Shown here piece by piece: positions 49,915 through 62,640 of a stretch of DNA of 64,000 nt. How positions within the stretch are numbered: the stretch's first letter is position 1; the number at the start of each line of letters is the position of its first letter. Source of the DNA: Sphagnum compactum (lineage: Eukaryota > Bryophyta > Sphagnopsida > Sphagnales). A program made the translations under genes and the position numbers. Where the stretch lies: the NCBI GenBank assembly GCA_965153455.1, contig OZ234495.1:248001-312000 (forward strand). The letters are read 5' to 3'. A model generated the notes under the pieces. It was not told the origin of the DNA, ran no database searches, and saw only the letters and a program-made list of their open reading frames with translations.

Positions 49915-52092
49915 AGCAGCCCCCTGGCCTGGGTTGTTCTCCTTCTTCTTTTCTAGGTGCAATGGATTCTTCCATTTGTTTCAAAACAAAAAAATTAAAT
50001 CTGTGGTATGGGACCTGCAAATTACGTATAGGAGAAGGGCCTGCTTCTGTGATTTGAGATCTGTGCCAGAGCCCGGTTGGCTGAGGGAACATGTCAAAAA
50101 ACACTAACGGCCTACACTTAGATCCTTTTCCTACGTAAAGCAGAGCTGGGATTTTTTCACTTTTTAGAAATAGTGAGAGGCTGGTCGATATCTTCCGCTG
50201 GTCAGAAGATCCAGTACAGCCTGGCTGGTACCTTCCACTGCAGAAGATCCCGCTTGTTGAAAACATATTTGTTCAGGCAGGTACGGGAAAATCTACTGCC
50301 ACGAGGTACTGCCACATATTGCCACGAGGTAACTTTAAATAATCTCTGTTCCTCCACCCGTCTCATGCTTTACCCGACCACCTCAAGGGCTTTCAACAAA
50401 TACCCGCCAGACATTGTTGGCTCCCGGGCAAAGAAAGTTTTTAGTATTGCAAAAAGTTTTTAATGTTTTCAATTTGGCATACATAATTTTGAGATGCTTA
50501 TGAACATCTATAAAAAGTAGCCAAATGGTGTCCATGTTGGTAACTTAAGGTCCATGAAACAATTCATGAAAATGGAAAAAGCCTTAATGAACGAAAACGA
50601 GGATGTGATTGAGAAAATTGGGCTACTTGAGTTGGAGGAAAGCGGGTATGGGATCTAGGTAATTTTTTAAGTTTCAGGTATTGTGTCAATTTTTTGTCTT
50701 TTATGTTGGATTATGTCTAGTTAAAGTTGATGGGTTAAAATTATTTTTGTTGTTTGATGTTTGATTTTAGGCCTTGAAAAATTGGAGCAACATAAGCAGT
50801 GGTGGGGAGTTAGCTTGGCCACTCTATGCGAAGGGAGCTGACTTCCACGCACCATGCAAAGCTTGCAACGAGGTACTGTACCAGTAGTAAATGAGGCACT
50901 ATTAGAAACAGATTGTGAAATACTTTTAGCATCATTCAACCAATGTCTAGGCAAAGGCCTCTTTGAAGTGACCAATGACCATGTAGTTGCGTGAGCAAGG
51001 CCTTTTCCCTTCACTGGCATAGTACGAAAGCGTGGTAGGCCAAAAACCTTGTGTGGCCAAGGCAACTAGGGGTAGCTAGCCCTATTAAGCAAACAACTTT
51101 AAAGTATTCTCCACACTTGCTCAAATTTGGTATAAAAGTATGGTTCAAAAGAAAAAAAGGAGATTTGGTATACAAGATCTATCCTATGGTGGCCACAAAA
51201 CCCAATTTCCAAAATGTGCAGATATGATATGTATGTGGAAATCTGTGAACAATGATAAATTACTAGAATTTGAGTTCAGCATTTTTCATTTAATGCATGA
51301 TTGCACACCTTATTATTGCACTTCATCATGGACACCAAAGTCCCAACCATTGCACACCTTACACTCAAGATTTCAAGATTAGTAATTCATGTGCAAAGAA
51401 CCCATGTGCTCTTCTGCAAGGATAGGAACCAACAATGCCTAACATTAGGGTTTTTGTGTGCAAAGATGGGACCAACTCTGTGTGGCAATAGGGGAATTTG
51501 TGTGTGATAATTGCAATGATACATCAATATATTCTAGTTTGCCCCCCACCTAGACAAATTGAAAAATTGAAAAATATGGATTTTTCTGACATGGAAATAA
51601 ATTCGCCATAAAATAAAATGGTGGAGGAAATGGGTTTATGTTTCATGCAGGTCCATTTTGCCTTTGGAAGTTCATCAATGAGCAAAGGCAAATATCAAAA
51701 AGCACATTCTGTATGCTGTAAAAACTAGTTATATAGTGACGCAATCATTAATTTCGGGGTTAGATATTATACAAGTTAGAGTCAGGTCACATGTGGATTA
51801 CTCTATCACCATATCGAAGTGCATTAGGCCTAGTAGTCAAATTATTGATGAATATGCAGAATTGTCAAAAACAATTATAGGGTAGTAGTGTTCACATGTG
51901 TCATAAATTATTGGGTTGCAATCCTACCGCCCACTAGGCTAGTGGATGCAGGGAGGACCCTTTGAAAAACTATGTAATCTCTCAAGCTGTACACCGGTTG
52001 ATATTGATCTCTCACATGTGAACGCTACTCCATCACTAAATAGACTATGAAACCCTCCCAAACTTTATAAAAAGAAAGCACCCAAAGAAAGG
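49915..52092. other. Non-coding stretch, no recognisable gene
   Basis: Mixed sequence. 49.9-50.45 kb is less AT-rich, with a near-duplicate GGCTGGT..AC/TCTTCC..CTG..CAGAAGATCC at about 50181 and 50221. Open frames here (50266-49874, 51065-50721, 51301-51507) lack domains and show no splice-consistent extension. Confidence 0.4.
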
Positions 52093-52479
52093 GTGAGAAA
52101 AAGAAACCAGGGGCAAGGATTGAAGTCCAGGCAAGCAAGCAGCGCGAACGAGGTGGGCGACAAGGAGGAAAGGGAACCACTAAGAGCCGAACCCTCCACC
52201 AGTGGTATGAAGCATTATCAACTCAAGAGAGGGGAGATACCAATAGTGATCGAGCAGCGCGTACATGTGACCTGGGCCTCAGGCACTTTCACATGGACTT
52301 GTTCAAAAAAATTGGCAGTTTTTTCTTGCCAAATCCAATTTATTAGGCACTTGTCAAAACTTATGCCTGAAGCTGCCCATGAGGTAGAGCATTTCATTAA
52401 TGAGATTTTAAATGGTGAATTATGCCCATTGCCTGCTGGCACAAAGTGTGCATGTGGAGGACCAATATACATATACTAG
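52093..52479 (+). CDS. Uncharacterised 128-aa open frame, doubtful
   Basis: ATG-started frame with a charged N-terminus (MRKRNQGQGLK) and a Cys-containing end (CPLPAGTKCACGGP). No family was recognised. Its last codons run across the 3' boundary of the Helitron candidate starting at 52476, so the present stop comes from the insertion. It may be a piece of an older gene interrupted by the element, or chance. Confidence 0.25.
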   Translation: MRKRNQGQGLKSRQASSANEVGDKEEREPLRAEPSTSGMKHYQLKRGEIPIVIEQRVHVTWASGTFTWTCSKKLAVFSCQIQFIRHLSKLMPEAAHEVEHFINEILNGELCPLPAGTKCACGGPIYIY

Positions 52480-53412
52480 TTTGAACCCCGTGCCTAATGC
52501 ACATGTGTGTAAATAAATCAACATTAAATAAAACTGATGTTTTCTTGGGGGTAGAGCAGGCACAATTCCATGATGAAAATGCCGAGACATCTATTTCCAA
52601 AATTATTTTGCAGATTTTACTGGAGTATAATGTCTCTAGGGGGCAGATTAAGAACAAACCGGAGTGGTCTGAATCGACAGATTACATCGTGTAACGATCC
52701 ATTATTCTGCCCTGATCCAAGGGTGGTGTAAACCCGATTTTTTGCGCCCGACAAATCGGGTTTAAGGTTTAAATGAATAAAACCCGATTTCTGGGTATTA
52801 AAACCATGGTTTTATTCCGGGTAACATTCATCGAGGCCGGCATCAATATTGCCAAATTTGACTAAATATACTTAGGGATGACCAAGCTACTTGACCAAAT
52901 CACATAGTTGTTGAAAGAAAAAAAAACTAGTCCATTGAAAGGTAAGAGGCAGTGATTTTTTTTTCAAATTTCAGATGTTGAGTCACTGGCTAGCATCGCA
53001 AGAGGGATTAAGCATTAACTGATGACAGGTAATTTTTCTGTCACCAGTTAATGCTGTCTAAACAATAAAAAAAAAGTAGTTTGAAAATAATTACTACTAA
53101 ACTAAAAAGCAGAGTCCAAATTGTGGCGAAAATTTTCAAAAGAAATATTTTCCTCGAAATTTGGCGATTTTTTTCAGAGAAATGGGAATAATATTTTCAC
53201 AGAATATTCTCTTTTATATTGTATTTTTCTCCTTTTTGGCGAATTTTTGCAGTCCGCACCCTATTAAAACCCGATTTTCAAAATAAAACCCGATTTTGTG
53301 CGATCTCAGACAATCGGGTTTTATATTAAAATCTTAAATAACCCGATTGCAAAAAACCAAGGTCTGCCACCCCTGCCCTGATCATTGTCCTCAAACCTGT
53401 GAATGTGGAGAT

Positions 53413-53808
53413 TGAACATTCAGGATAGGTTGGTTACACACTGGAATGGGTTTAATACCCTCCCCCATTCAACATTTTGGATAAGTTGGTTACATTACTG
53501 GAATGGGTTTGGTTCCCTCCCCCCATTGAACATTCTGGATAAGTTGATTACATTACTGGAATCGGTTTGGTTCCGTCCCGCGTTGAACATTCTGAATAAG
53601 TTGATTACGCACTCGAATGAGTTTGGTTCCCTGCCCCATCGAACATTTCGAATACGTTGGTTACGTACTGGGATAGGTTGGTTACATACTGGAATGGGTT
53701 TGGTTCCCTCCTCCCATTGAACATTCTGGACAGGTTGGTTACGCACTGAAATAGGTTGGGTTTGCTTCCCTCCTCCCATTGAACATTCTGGACAGGTTGG
53801 TAATGCAC
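53413..53808 (+). repeat. Minisatellite, ~57-bp unit, about 6-7 copies
   Basis: The unit is GGTTACxxACTGGAATGGG-TTTGGTTCCCTCCCCCCATT-GAACATTCTGGATAAGTT with variants. Copies begin near 53431, 53488, 53545 and 53603, then twice more after a small insertion near 53660-53680. The open frames over it on both strands are repeat-derived. Confidence 0.9.
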
Positions 53809-53969
53809 AGGTGTGTTATTTCAACAATGTTTGGTTCATGTTTTAGTTTTTTTAAAAACTTTTATCTTTTTTATTTTTTATTTTTATGTGTTTACTGTTT
53901 TTATTATTATTTTGTATAATAAAAATAAAGTGTTTCTTTTTCACTTTTGTATTTTTGTTTATTTGGATG

Positions 53970-54432
53970 CAAGTTTGAAGTTTGGAGAAAGAAGACACAC
54001 CTCATTCTTTTTCAAGTAGGGTTTTTCTTCATTATTATAAGTTTTATTTTTTCTTATTTTCTACTCTTTATTTGTTTTCTTCTTTTTTGTAATTTTTTTC
54101 TTTTAAAATGATTTTACTGTATTTCCCTTTCCTTGTTTCATTTGTTTCCATTCCTTTTTTATAGTTTTTGTGTTTTTACTTTTTTTTGTTTATGTTTGTT
54201 TCATGTTTTAATTTTTTCTATTCTTATTTTGTCTATCTTCATTTTTTTTCTATTTTTATGCGTTTATCTATTTATTTATTTTCTATTTTCTTTTCCAAGA
54301 AAATTCTAGTTTTTTTAATATGTTTTATAATAAAAATAATTAAAAAAAACTTTTTTATTTTTGTTTGATTAGATGCAGGTTTGAAGTTTGGAAAAAGAAG
54401 GCAAACCTCATTTTTTTTTCCAAGTATGGTTT
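53970..54432 (+). repeat. Duplicated segment in T-rich DNA (~404 bp spacing)
   Basis: GCA(A/G)GTTTGAAGTTTGG followed by AAAGAAG(A/G)CA..CCTCATT..TTC(C)AAGTA recurs at about 53970-54025 and 54374-54432, each followed by T-rich sequence. A 22-bp repeat beginning ACGGAAAGCTTCATTTC lies tandemly at about 54680-54722, where the first copy reads TGGAAAGC. Confidence 0.7.
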
Positions 54433-55116
54433 TTTTTTTCTCTTTCTTTTGCTCTCTGTTTTGTTTCTTATTTTTTGTCTATTTTTTAATTTTCTTTTAA
54501 GATTATCTTACTGTATTTCCCTTTTTTGTTTCATGATTAAGTGTTTACAAAATGTTTCTAATTGTTAAAGTATTTGTTTGTTTTTATTTTTTTTCTAGTT
54601 TTTTCCCTTTTAAAAATATATATTTGTTCTGTTTGGATGGATGACGGACGGATGACGGGATGGATGACGGATGGACGAATGGAAAGCTTCATTTCATCCC
54701 CACGGAAAGCTTCATTTCATCCCGACGTCCTTTACTATATAGAATTGGTAACCAGTTTTGGTGTCCAATTCAGTGTTTTCTTTTTCAATGTTGTAGAGTA
54801 GCAAATAGTGTGGAGCCTCCTCAGATAGATTTCGACTTTGTTGGCAACAGTTTTGTTCAAGACCATTAAAAGAGTAGTCACTGGATACATGTGTGGCAAC
54901 ACGCTCCCCAAAAGAATAAAAGGGTGAAATTTGGGAACTAGTTTTTGAACAAAAGAGATTTTTTGCCAAAACTTTGAGTCAGGGTCACCTTTTGGTGATT
55001 CTTTGCCAAGAAAGAAGACCTCCTATTCATGAACCTTTTTAGCTTTTTCCCTAGGTTGGATGGGCAGTCATCAGCTGGTTCCACTTTTTGTACTGCCAGT
55101 TCCAATTGTGATACAA

Positions 55117-55335
55117 AACAAGGTGTGTCACACTGTGGCCTTGCCATTTACATTAAAAAGTATCTTAAGGCAAAAGAAGAACTGTGGAAACTCAAATATT
55201 TCACCATGCCAAAATATAATCTTCCAAAAATCCTCTAAAAGAAACCAAAACCCTTCAAGATATTATAACTCCATAACTAATCTCAAGTTTCAACACAAGC
55301 CAAAATATCATGTTTCAAAAATCCTGGAACTGTAA
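55117..55335 (+). repeat. Dispersed repeat, copy 2 (upstream of the second MTPSL)
   Basis: Starts GGTGTGTCACACTGTGG and matches 1648-1866 over about 215 bp with few differences. It is about 340 bp upstream of the ATG of the second MTPSL copy. Because copy 1 lies in an intron of the other gene and not in its upstream region, the two repeats inserted independently or were rearranged. Confidence 0.75.
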
Positions 55336-55673
55336 TGTACCACTGGAGATGCTCTGACAAGAGTGGCAAGTCTCCCCAAGACAGATTTTCACGGAAAAAG
55401 GAATCTGGCGCAGTACTTTCGTTTTGCGGGTTTAATGTCCTCCGTTCACTCTTGCCGTATCACAGATCCGATTGAGGATACATGAACACAGGCACGTGGC
55501 TAAATTCATGCACTGCGTTCTTCACTTTGGTAAGAAATCCATAGCAGCCAACCAGTTACCATGACTTGGGCTTGATAGCGCATGATACAAATAAGGCAGA
55601 AACCAAAGTACAAGCCAGTCTGCTCATCGCCAAATTTTTTTTTTGAAGGCATCCGAGACTATCAACCAGGTCC

Positions 55674-58600
55674 ATGGCGGCACCACTCCTTGGGACTTCC
55701 ATGATCGTCAGTGCACACAATGGCCTTGCTGTTTGCATGCGTCAAAGGAACCTGCAACAAACTTTTGCGTTGCTCAACTCCTCGTCACACGCCTTTCGCT
55801 TGAAAGCGTTTAGCAGATCTAACTCCATGAGAGCTTCCAATTCAAGTGCAAATTCTTCTGTGAATTTGGCGACTAGTAACCTTCATGCTCACAACTTGCA
55901 GGTACTGAACTCAATTTCTTTGAACTGGATACCATGCCACCATTCCATCTAACAAACAAGTACAGAACTCAGTTTCTTTGAATTGTGACCATGTCACCAT
56001 TCCAAGCGATTAGGCGGCATATTTGATAATCGGGTTGCCATTGAACATTAACACTTTTCACACTCATTTCAACTTTGCTTGATCAGTTCATTGTACGCCA
56101 TTAACCTGAGTTTCAAAACATTTTTTTTGTCATGTAGGCAATCCATGATACTCATATGGTCAACAACATCTCTAGCAGGTAATATGGTATTTCAATTTTT
56201 AATTATTCCTTTCTATAGGTTATAGTCTAACAAAAAAATTATCAGAATTGTTCCATGATACTCATATGATCAACATCTCTGTTAGGTTATATGGTATTTC
56301 AATTTTTAAATTGTTCCTTTCTATAGGTTACATCATAATGAAAATGGTATGAAAATTGTTCTGCACCCATAGATTCTGAACGTGTTGACTTATGATCCTT
56401 GAATATTCACATCCTCAGCCTACAAATACTCATCAAAATATTCATTTCTTTGAACTTGCAACAGACGTGGGGTTGCATGCACACAAACCAACTACAGTTT
56501 GAAGGAGGTGCAACAACGACAACAGGCTGCTTTGGACTTTGTTGTTCCTGATTTCATCTCCCCTTTTCCTTTCATGATGAACCCAGGTTTAGAAGAAGCT
56601 AATAAAACAGCTTTCAAATGGGCAATCCACCATTTTGAATCTATCATGAGTCCTGAAAATTTTCAAGCTTTATTCTATCGGGCAGGACTTCACTATGCAG
56701 CTGGAGGCGCCTATCCTGATGCCCCAATTTCTCATCTTGAGTTTGCAATAGAATTTTTGACATGGCTTTATGTTTTGGATGATGAAAGTCTTATACAAAG
56801 ATGCTCCTTGGAGGAGTTGGTCCAAATGCAAATTGATATCCAAGTTGTAATAATGTCAGCCTTTCCACAAGACAATAGTCTACAAGATAATTTGGTAAAG
56901 TGTGTGAACAATGAGCTTGGGCACTTTGAATACGCGAAGGATTTTGTTGAGAAAGTAGTTACACAAGCTACTGCGAAACATTTACTTGGAGCAGGTATGC
57001 AAACCCTTGCTACTTATTCATATAATATATTTGCAAGCTCATTGAAAACAAATATTGGTTTTTACAAAGCTTGAAAATGAACACAAATAAAAGTTTTTTC
57101 AGAAGATGGTTGGGCACATTTTAAGAACATATTGGGAATATGAAAAATTAAAGACTAAAGAAAAAATGAAAAAAGAAACATGAACAACAAGAGATCAATA
57201 AAAATATATCAACTAGTAAGTGCAAGTGCCCCTCCAAGCAAAATATGGGTTTCTCAATGGTCTAAATGTTGAGGTGTGTTGGAATTGTTTGCAGAATATG
57301 ATGAACACATATCTCCAATTGCCTTAGCATTTCAAGACTTGTGGATCAAATCAATTTCATTAATGCCGAAAGAATGGAACCTTCGGTTTGGAAAAATAAT
57401 GCAACAAAATGTGTTGGCCAATTTTTTGGAAACACAAAATCTACACCGCAACATTGGTCCTTCAGTTTCCAATTACATCTTAGAAAGGAGAAAAAGTGGA
57501 TGTGTGCTTGCTTGTCTTGTACGTACCCAACGTTTTCAAATGTTTTTGTAAAATTGTAACTACAATCAATTAGGACTTTGCTTTGAATGGAGTTTGAATA
57601 TGATTAATGAATGATCGATGCTTAAAGTGTGTCAAGTCAAAGCATTTTAGAAATACATCTTTGAAAAATCCAATTGATGCCCACAAATAAAACACTAATA
57701 ACAACTAAAGACAAACAATTTAATTGAAAAACCTTTTTGACATATAATCAAATGTTGGAGACTTCCAAGTGATCATGATCTACATCCTAGAAAGGACAAA
57801 GTGTGGATTCATACTTACTTGTGTTGTATGTAGGCAAGATTTTCAAATGTTTTTGTAAATTTATAACTATAGTTGATTACAACTTTGTTTTGAATAGAAT
57901 TTGATTAGTATATGGTGTACATAATCAATGCCTAGAATTTGTGAAAACATTGAATTAGTTCAAAAAGTCTAGTTGACACCCTTATCAAAAAATACATTCA
58001 TAACAAAAATTAAGAACAAAACAATTCAATTCAAATTACATTTTCACATTTAGTCAAATGTCAGACTCTTCTAATTGATCATGATTAAACTTTTTAATTT
58101 CAGTAGGAACTAAGTAATTGGTTGGATTTTGATGGCAGGTTCTTCAAGAGCTTTTCCAAGATGTATTTATCCCAGACTTGATATATTATAGCCCACCAAT
58201 GCAGCACCTCCTAAACGCTACAATCGATGCAGTTTGCTAGAACAATGATATTTGGTCATTTCCAAAGGTGATAATTATGCTCATCAATTTGTTCAATCTA
58301 TGATATTAACTACATAGTTAATATTATAATTATTGATGATAGTCACATGTAAATAATTGTTGCCCAAAATGGTTCAATTTGAAGAGTGCCCTCAGGATTA
58401 TTTATTATAACTTGAAACCATGTTAGTAAGAATATGGCCAAGGTATTTAAAAAACTTAAAGACCATATTATAACTTGTTAAGTTAGGACAATTATTTTTC
58501 AAATAATTCCATAAGTAACAAGGAGTTCATACCCCTATTGCAAGTTTATTATACCAAATACATTTAAAATAAGGAAATGTTAGGGAAAAAAAGAACTCAT

Positions 58601-59080
58601 AGTTCACAATATATCATACTTGGTGAACATTCTTCAAAAACGTGGGAACAAATGAAATCTACATCATTCTTTGATATATATTTTGTAAACATAACAAATA
58701 AAATATTGAGTTCCAAATTTAGTCCAAGGTCCTTGAGATCTTCAATTTCTTAACATTCTAGAACTAATTAATGTGGAATACAATTCAATCCACAACAGGA
58801 ATTGGTTGCTGGAGAAATGGCGAATTTGGTGTTCTTAATTAGCAAAGAAGAAGGGTGCTCCTACAACGAAGCTGCAAAGATTGTGACCGAAATGGTGGTG
58901 GATAAGTGCAACAAGATGCAACTTGCAACTATAGAACTAAAGGAATATTGCAAAATCCATGAATTAACAACTACCCATAAAGCTGCAATTGAACAATACA
59001 TTTCTTGTTGCAACCATTGGGTTAGTGGATCACATACATTTCATTCCCGTAGTTCTCGGTTCCAGGTGGTGCATGCATAG
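55674..59080 (+). pseudogene. MTPSL: Second MTPSL copy, probably non-functional (nonsense codon before the NSE motif)
   Basis: Paralogue of the gene at 1260-5092, with the same five exons: 55674-55901, about 56465-56994, 57274-57518, 58139-58267, 58799-59080. Exon 1 again looks like a transit peptide. Exon 2 keeps the LDDESL motif and exon 5 the ELVAGEMANLVFLISKEEG block. Exon 4 has an in-frame TAG at 58238-58240 where the intact copy has Trp (TGG), followed by NNDIWSFPK. The stop removes the second metal motif and the whole C-terminal part. The exon 1/exon 2 joint also seems one base out of phase, as no AG acceptor fits the DFVVPDF frame. The C-terminus ends SRSSRF, with Phe replacing the conserved Tyr. 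Splice sites are otherwise kept. Expression of a truncated product remains possible. Confidence 0.88.
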
Positions 59081-62000
59081 ATGATGGATGATTTTGTCCA
59101 TACAAATACATATCCCTAAAACATATACAAATATAGTAAGTAGTTACATTATACCTTTCTTTGCTTAAGATTCTCATAATAAGGGAAAGTAATGGATGTA
59201 AAGTGAAATGCATTCCAAGGAATATCAAGTGCCTTCGAACTAGTTTAATTATGAAACATAGATTAAAATGGACTCGCACTAGATGGTTGAAAATGCAAGT
59301 AGGACTATCAAGAATTTTTTTTTATTTGGACTATTTACATTTGTTTAAAACCTATTATTTGTGAGTAAATTAAAGTGGATATAAATGTTGCCTTATGACT
59401 TTTGGATTAAGTAGTTCAAGTCGCAAAGAGAATCGAAAACCCACATTTAGGTGCACTTTCCATGGTTAATTATTGTTGTCACTTTTGGTAACCTTACATA
59501 ATCAATTAAAACAAAACATATTATAAGTTTCCCAAACTAAAATTTTCATTTAGTCATTCTTTTATTTTTTGTGTGATGTGGGGGGGGAAAACATGGTCAA
59601 GTGGATTGGTTAATGTACTTTTTTGCATTGAATTACAAGTACCACAAAATGTATCATAAAATTGTTGAATATATAATTTGATGGAATTAGAAGATTAAAT
59701 TTAGTATGATTTTAAATTTTATATAATATTTTTTTGGAAACTAATATCTAATAAGTAGTCAAGTAGGTTGAAATCAGCTTTTCACAACATCAACTTTTTA
59801 AAAAATATGTGTAAGCAAGTGAAAACAATCTAAATCAAAAAACATATTTAAGTATAATCTTAAAATATACCATACACTTTGTGGAAAAATGTAATCTACA
59901 ATTATTTTATTATGTATTTTGAAATGAAGTAAGGTTTAGGTGAAACATGATAAAATCAATCACAATTGCCTCTTTGGCGACTACTTATTCTTGAAATTTT
60001 TAAATATTTTAAATATTTTTAAATTATTTATTCTTTTAAAATATAATGTTTAATTTTTTATTAATTCTTTTTCCAAGAGACGTCATTTCAAAATTTTCAT
60101 TCTATAAGTCATTTTATTATTTAAAAACATTGGTTACAATGTTTTTGAAGTGTTTTTCGCATTTTTAGTTCATTAAATCTATTAAAAATTATTCACATGT
60201 TTCTATGATATATTATGAATGTAGTTATATAAATAAATCCAACAATTTTAACATCAAATTAAATTACCACTCTAGAACATGAAAAACTAAGCACTACTTA
60301 AACTTGTTGTGGCTTCTATTAATCTAACCATACTTTTTAACACATTTACATAAAATTTCAAACATATTTTCTATATACTTTAATGGTGTAATTGCTTTTC
60401 AAACTTTCAATTTACATTCTTATGAAATCAATAAAGGTGTACAAGGTTTTGTACTACAATAAAAGGAGTTTTTTTATCTACTTTCATATTAACACGTGAA
60501 TTTAGAAATGGTTTTACTTATCAAATACTATTTTTTCCATCTATTGAACTTGCTTTCATCCATGAATACCTTTTCCTCAAAATGACTTCCCTTGGTAACA
60601 AATGCTACTTGTGTTAACTTAGTTTGTAAACTTGCACAATTATATCATTGGTGAATAATTTATGTTATGTTTCCTATTTGTTGTAGCTATTAATGCTAGG
60701 TAACTAATTTAACATATATTGACAATAGATGCATAGTTTACAATTTTATATCTACAAAAAAAAGAAGTTAATCCTAAGTAATGTACTTTGTGTTGTTGGC
60801 CCAAGTGTGAACTAATTACCCAACCAATGTTTCCTTCCAAAACCTTTTTTGTTAATTTAATTGAATTTTCAATTATAAAATCTATTCAAATTTCAATATG
60901 TCTTGTGTTTGTTTTGATTTTTGGGGTTTAAATACTTGCATGATGGGGGTTTGTTTTGATCTTGGGAGTTCACACATGCATAAATGGTCATGGAAGTGTG
61001 TGCTTTTGTAGGAAAATGAATTAGGACAACCCCTTACACTAATTAATATCAATGCAAACCTCACAAAGGACAAAGGGCCACTAAAATTGTAGGTATGTAT
61101 TCAACACTAATGTGTTTAATTTCCTTCCATCAATATGGCAAGAACAAAATTTCTTATGCTCCCATTGGAACACAAATTCTTGATAGGCTAAAATATAGAT
61201 GTTGTCACTATTTTATTCAAAAGATAACATTACCAAATGCATTTTAAATTCTTTTTGTCCTAACATGTAGGTGTTTGAGTATGTGCAAATATATTTAGCT
61301 AGTGAGAACCAAAGAGTCATCCAATGAAAATCAAGACTAGACACACCAAATGAAGGTGATGAGAGTAGTTGGCAAAATAGGATTAGTGTTTTAGAGGGAA
61401 TGGGGACGTAGGTTGTTGTTGTTGTTATGACCAAGAGCATGACCCCACAAGTGGTAAAGGCAACAAGAATTCTAAAAGAGGCTTTAAACCATCCGGCAAT
61501 TCCCATGAAGGTAGCCCAAGACTTGGGCAAAGCTTTTGACAACATCATCATTCTATTAAGGCTACCCAAAAATAGTTCAAGTTTGGGAAATAAAAAAGAT
61601 AGTAGGAACAAGAAATGAAAATACACATTTGCAACTTCAAAGTGATAAATAGTCAGAAGTAGGAAATTCTGAAATTGGTAAGGTAAATAGAGTACCAATT
61701 TTTTACATGAATTTGAGGTGACAACATTTATAGTCAAAAATGACAATCCTTGAACATCCACTTTCTTAGTTTTGTGAAGCAAATACAACTTTGAAATGAA
61801 AAACATAAATTTGTAAGGGAAAATATAACTTCAAGAATACAAAAACTTAATTTACACTCAACATCAAACCCTAAACCCAAAACCCAATGTCTAAGTATAT
61901 CAAAACTAATGATGCAAATTTAAATCCAAAATGATGATCCAATCAAAAATAATACATTTCCTAAAATCTCTTTTGAACTAGCATATAAAATATTATCTAT

Positions 62001-62640
62001 AGTCTAAAAATCCTAATTAATAGTTTGCAAATTATCACATTTTTTTACATTAAAAATAAACACATTTCCTTTATACCAAGCTTATGATAATACAAATCTA
62101 GGAGTGCATATAATAAAAAATTTGGTAATAAGTTTTGGCATCAAATTTTTTATACAAAAAATCCTAACATTCTTTTATAGCCTTTCACAATTTTTTATTA
62201 TGAACATTGTTGATACATGGACCTCGAGGGGTGTTCTAGTGGGTTAATTTACCTTGCCATTCCCAACACATTTTAATGCAATGTACTTCTAGGCAAAGTT
62301 CATGGTGCAATTAGGACTTTTCATGGTGTGCTTATATAGACATGTTATATGTCCATTATTTACTATTTTTTTCTTTGGGTTGTTCTAGAAACATATGTTA
62401 TTTAAGTAGAATAAGGTCTAATCGTATATGAAATATTGTCGTTGTGCAAGAAGTGCATGCTAAAAGAAATGAAATTAGACCATCCAAATCCATTTATAAA
62501 GTTCCAAATGCCATAATGAAATCCTTGGATGCTAATGATAAACAAGCAAGGAAATTGCATGCATTGGTCATTTTCTTGGATTTGTAATATGTATTATAAA
62601 TGACATCAACCCACAATGTGTACATGTGAAGGAATAAGTC
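59081..62640. other. AT-rich stretch without a recognised gene
   Basis: A minus-strand open frame of 197 aa (61806-61213) is rich in L, F and S and lies over a + strand frame (61427-61618, with KATRILKEALNHPAIPMK). Neither shows a known domain. GTTGTTGTTGTTAT at about 61413 gives the TTTT run in the minus frame. The rest is low-complexity A/T DNA. Confidence 0.4.

Larger units (their letters stand above)
52476..54743 (-). mobile_element. Second Helitron-like element (3' end clear, 5' end tentative)
   Basis: On the minus strand the 3' end reads GTGC-ATTAG-GCAC hairpin, then GGGGTTCAAACTAG, closing at 52476, followed by T. This shares CACGGG..TTC..ACTAG|T with the Helitron at 46604-48380. The proposed 5' end is TCTATATAGTAAAGG (54743 downward), close to GGATGGATGACG words that also occur in the first element. 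The base before TC is T rather than the usual A, so the left boundary is less sure. Inside are a 57-bp minisatellite, a T-rich duplicated segment and no recognisable gene. Confidence 0.6.

Noticed and set aside
53495-53808. Repetitive open frames with NQPVQNVQW-like units
   Set aside because: They are translations of the 57-bp minisatellite and appear on both strands.
61213-61806. 197-aa minus-strand open frame with Leu/Phe-rich segments
   Set aside because: No domain, no splice partners, a low-complexity Thr run and AT-rich surroundings; probably chance.
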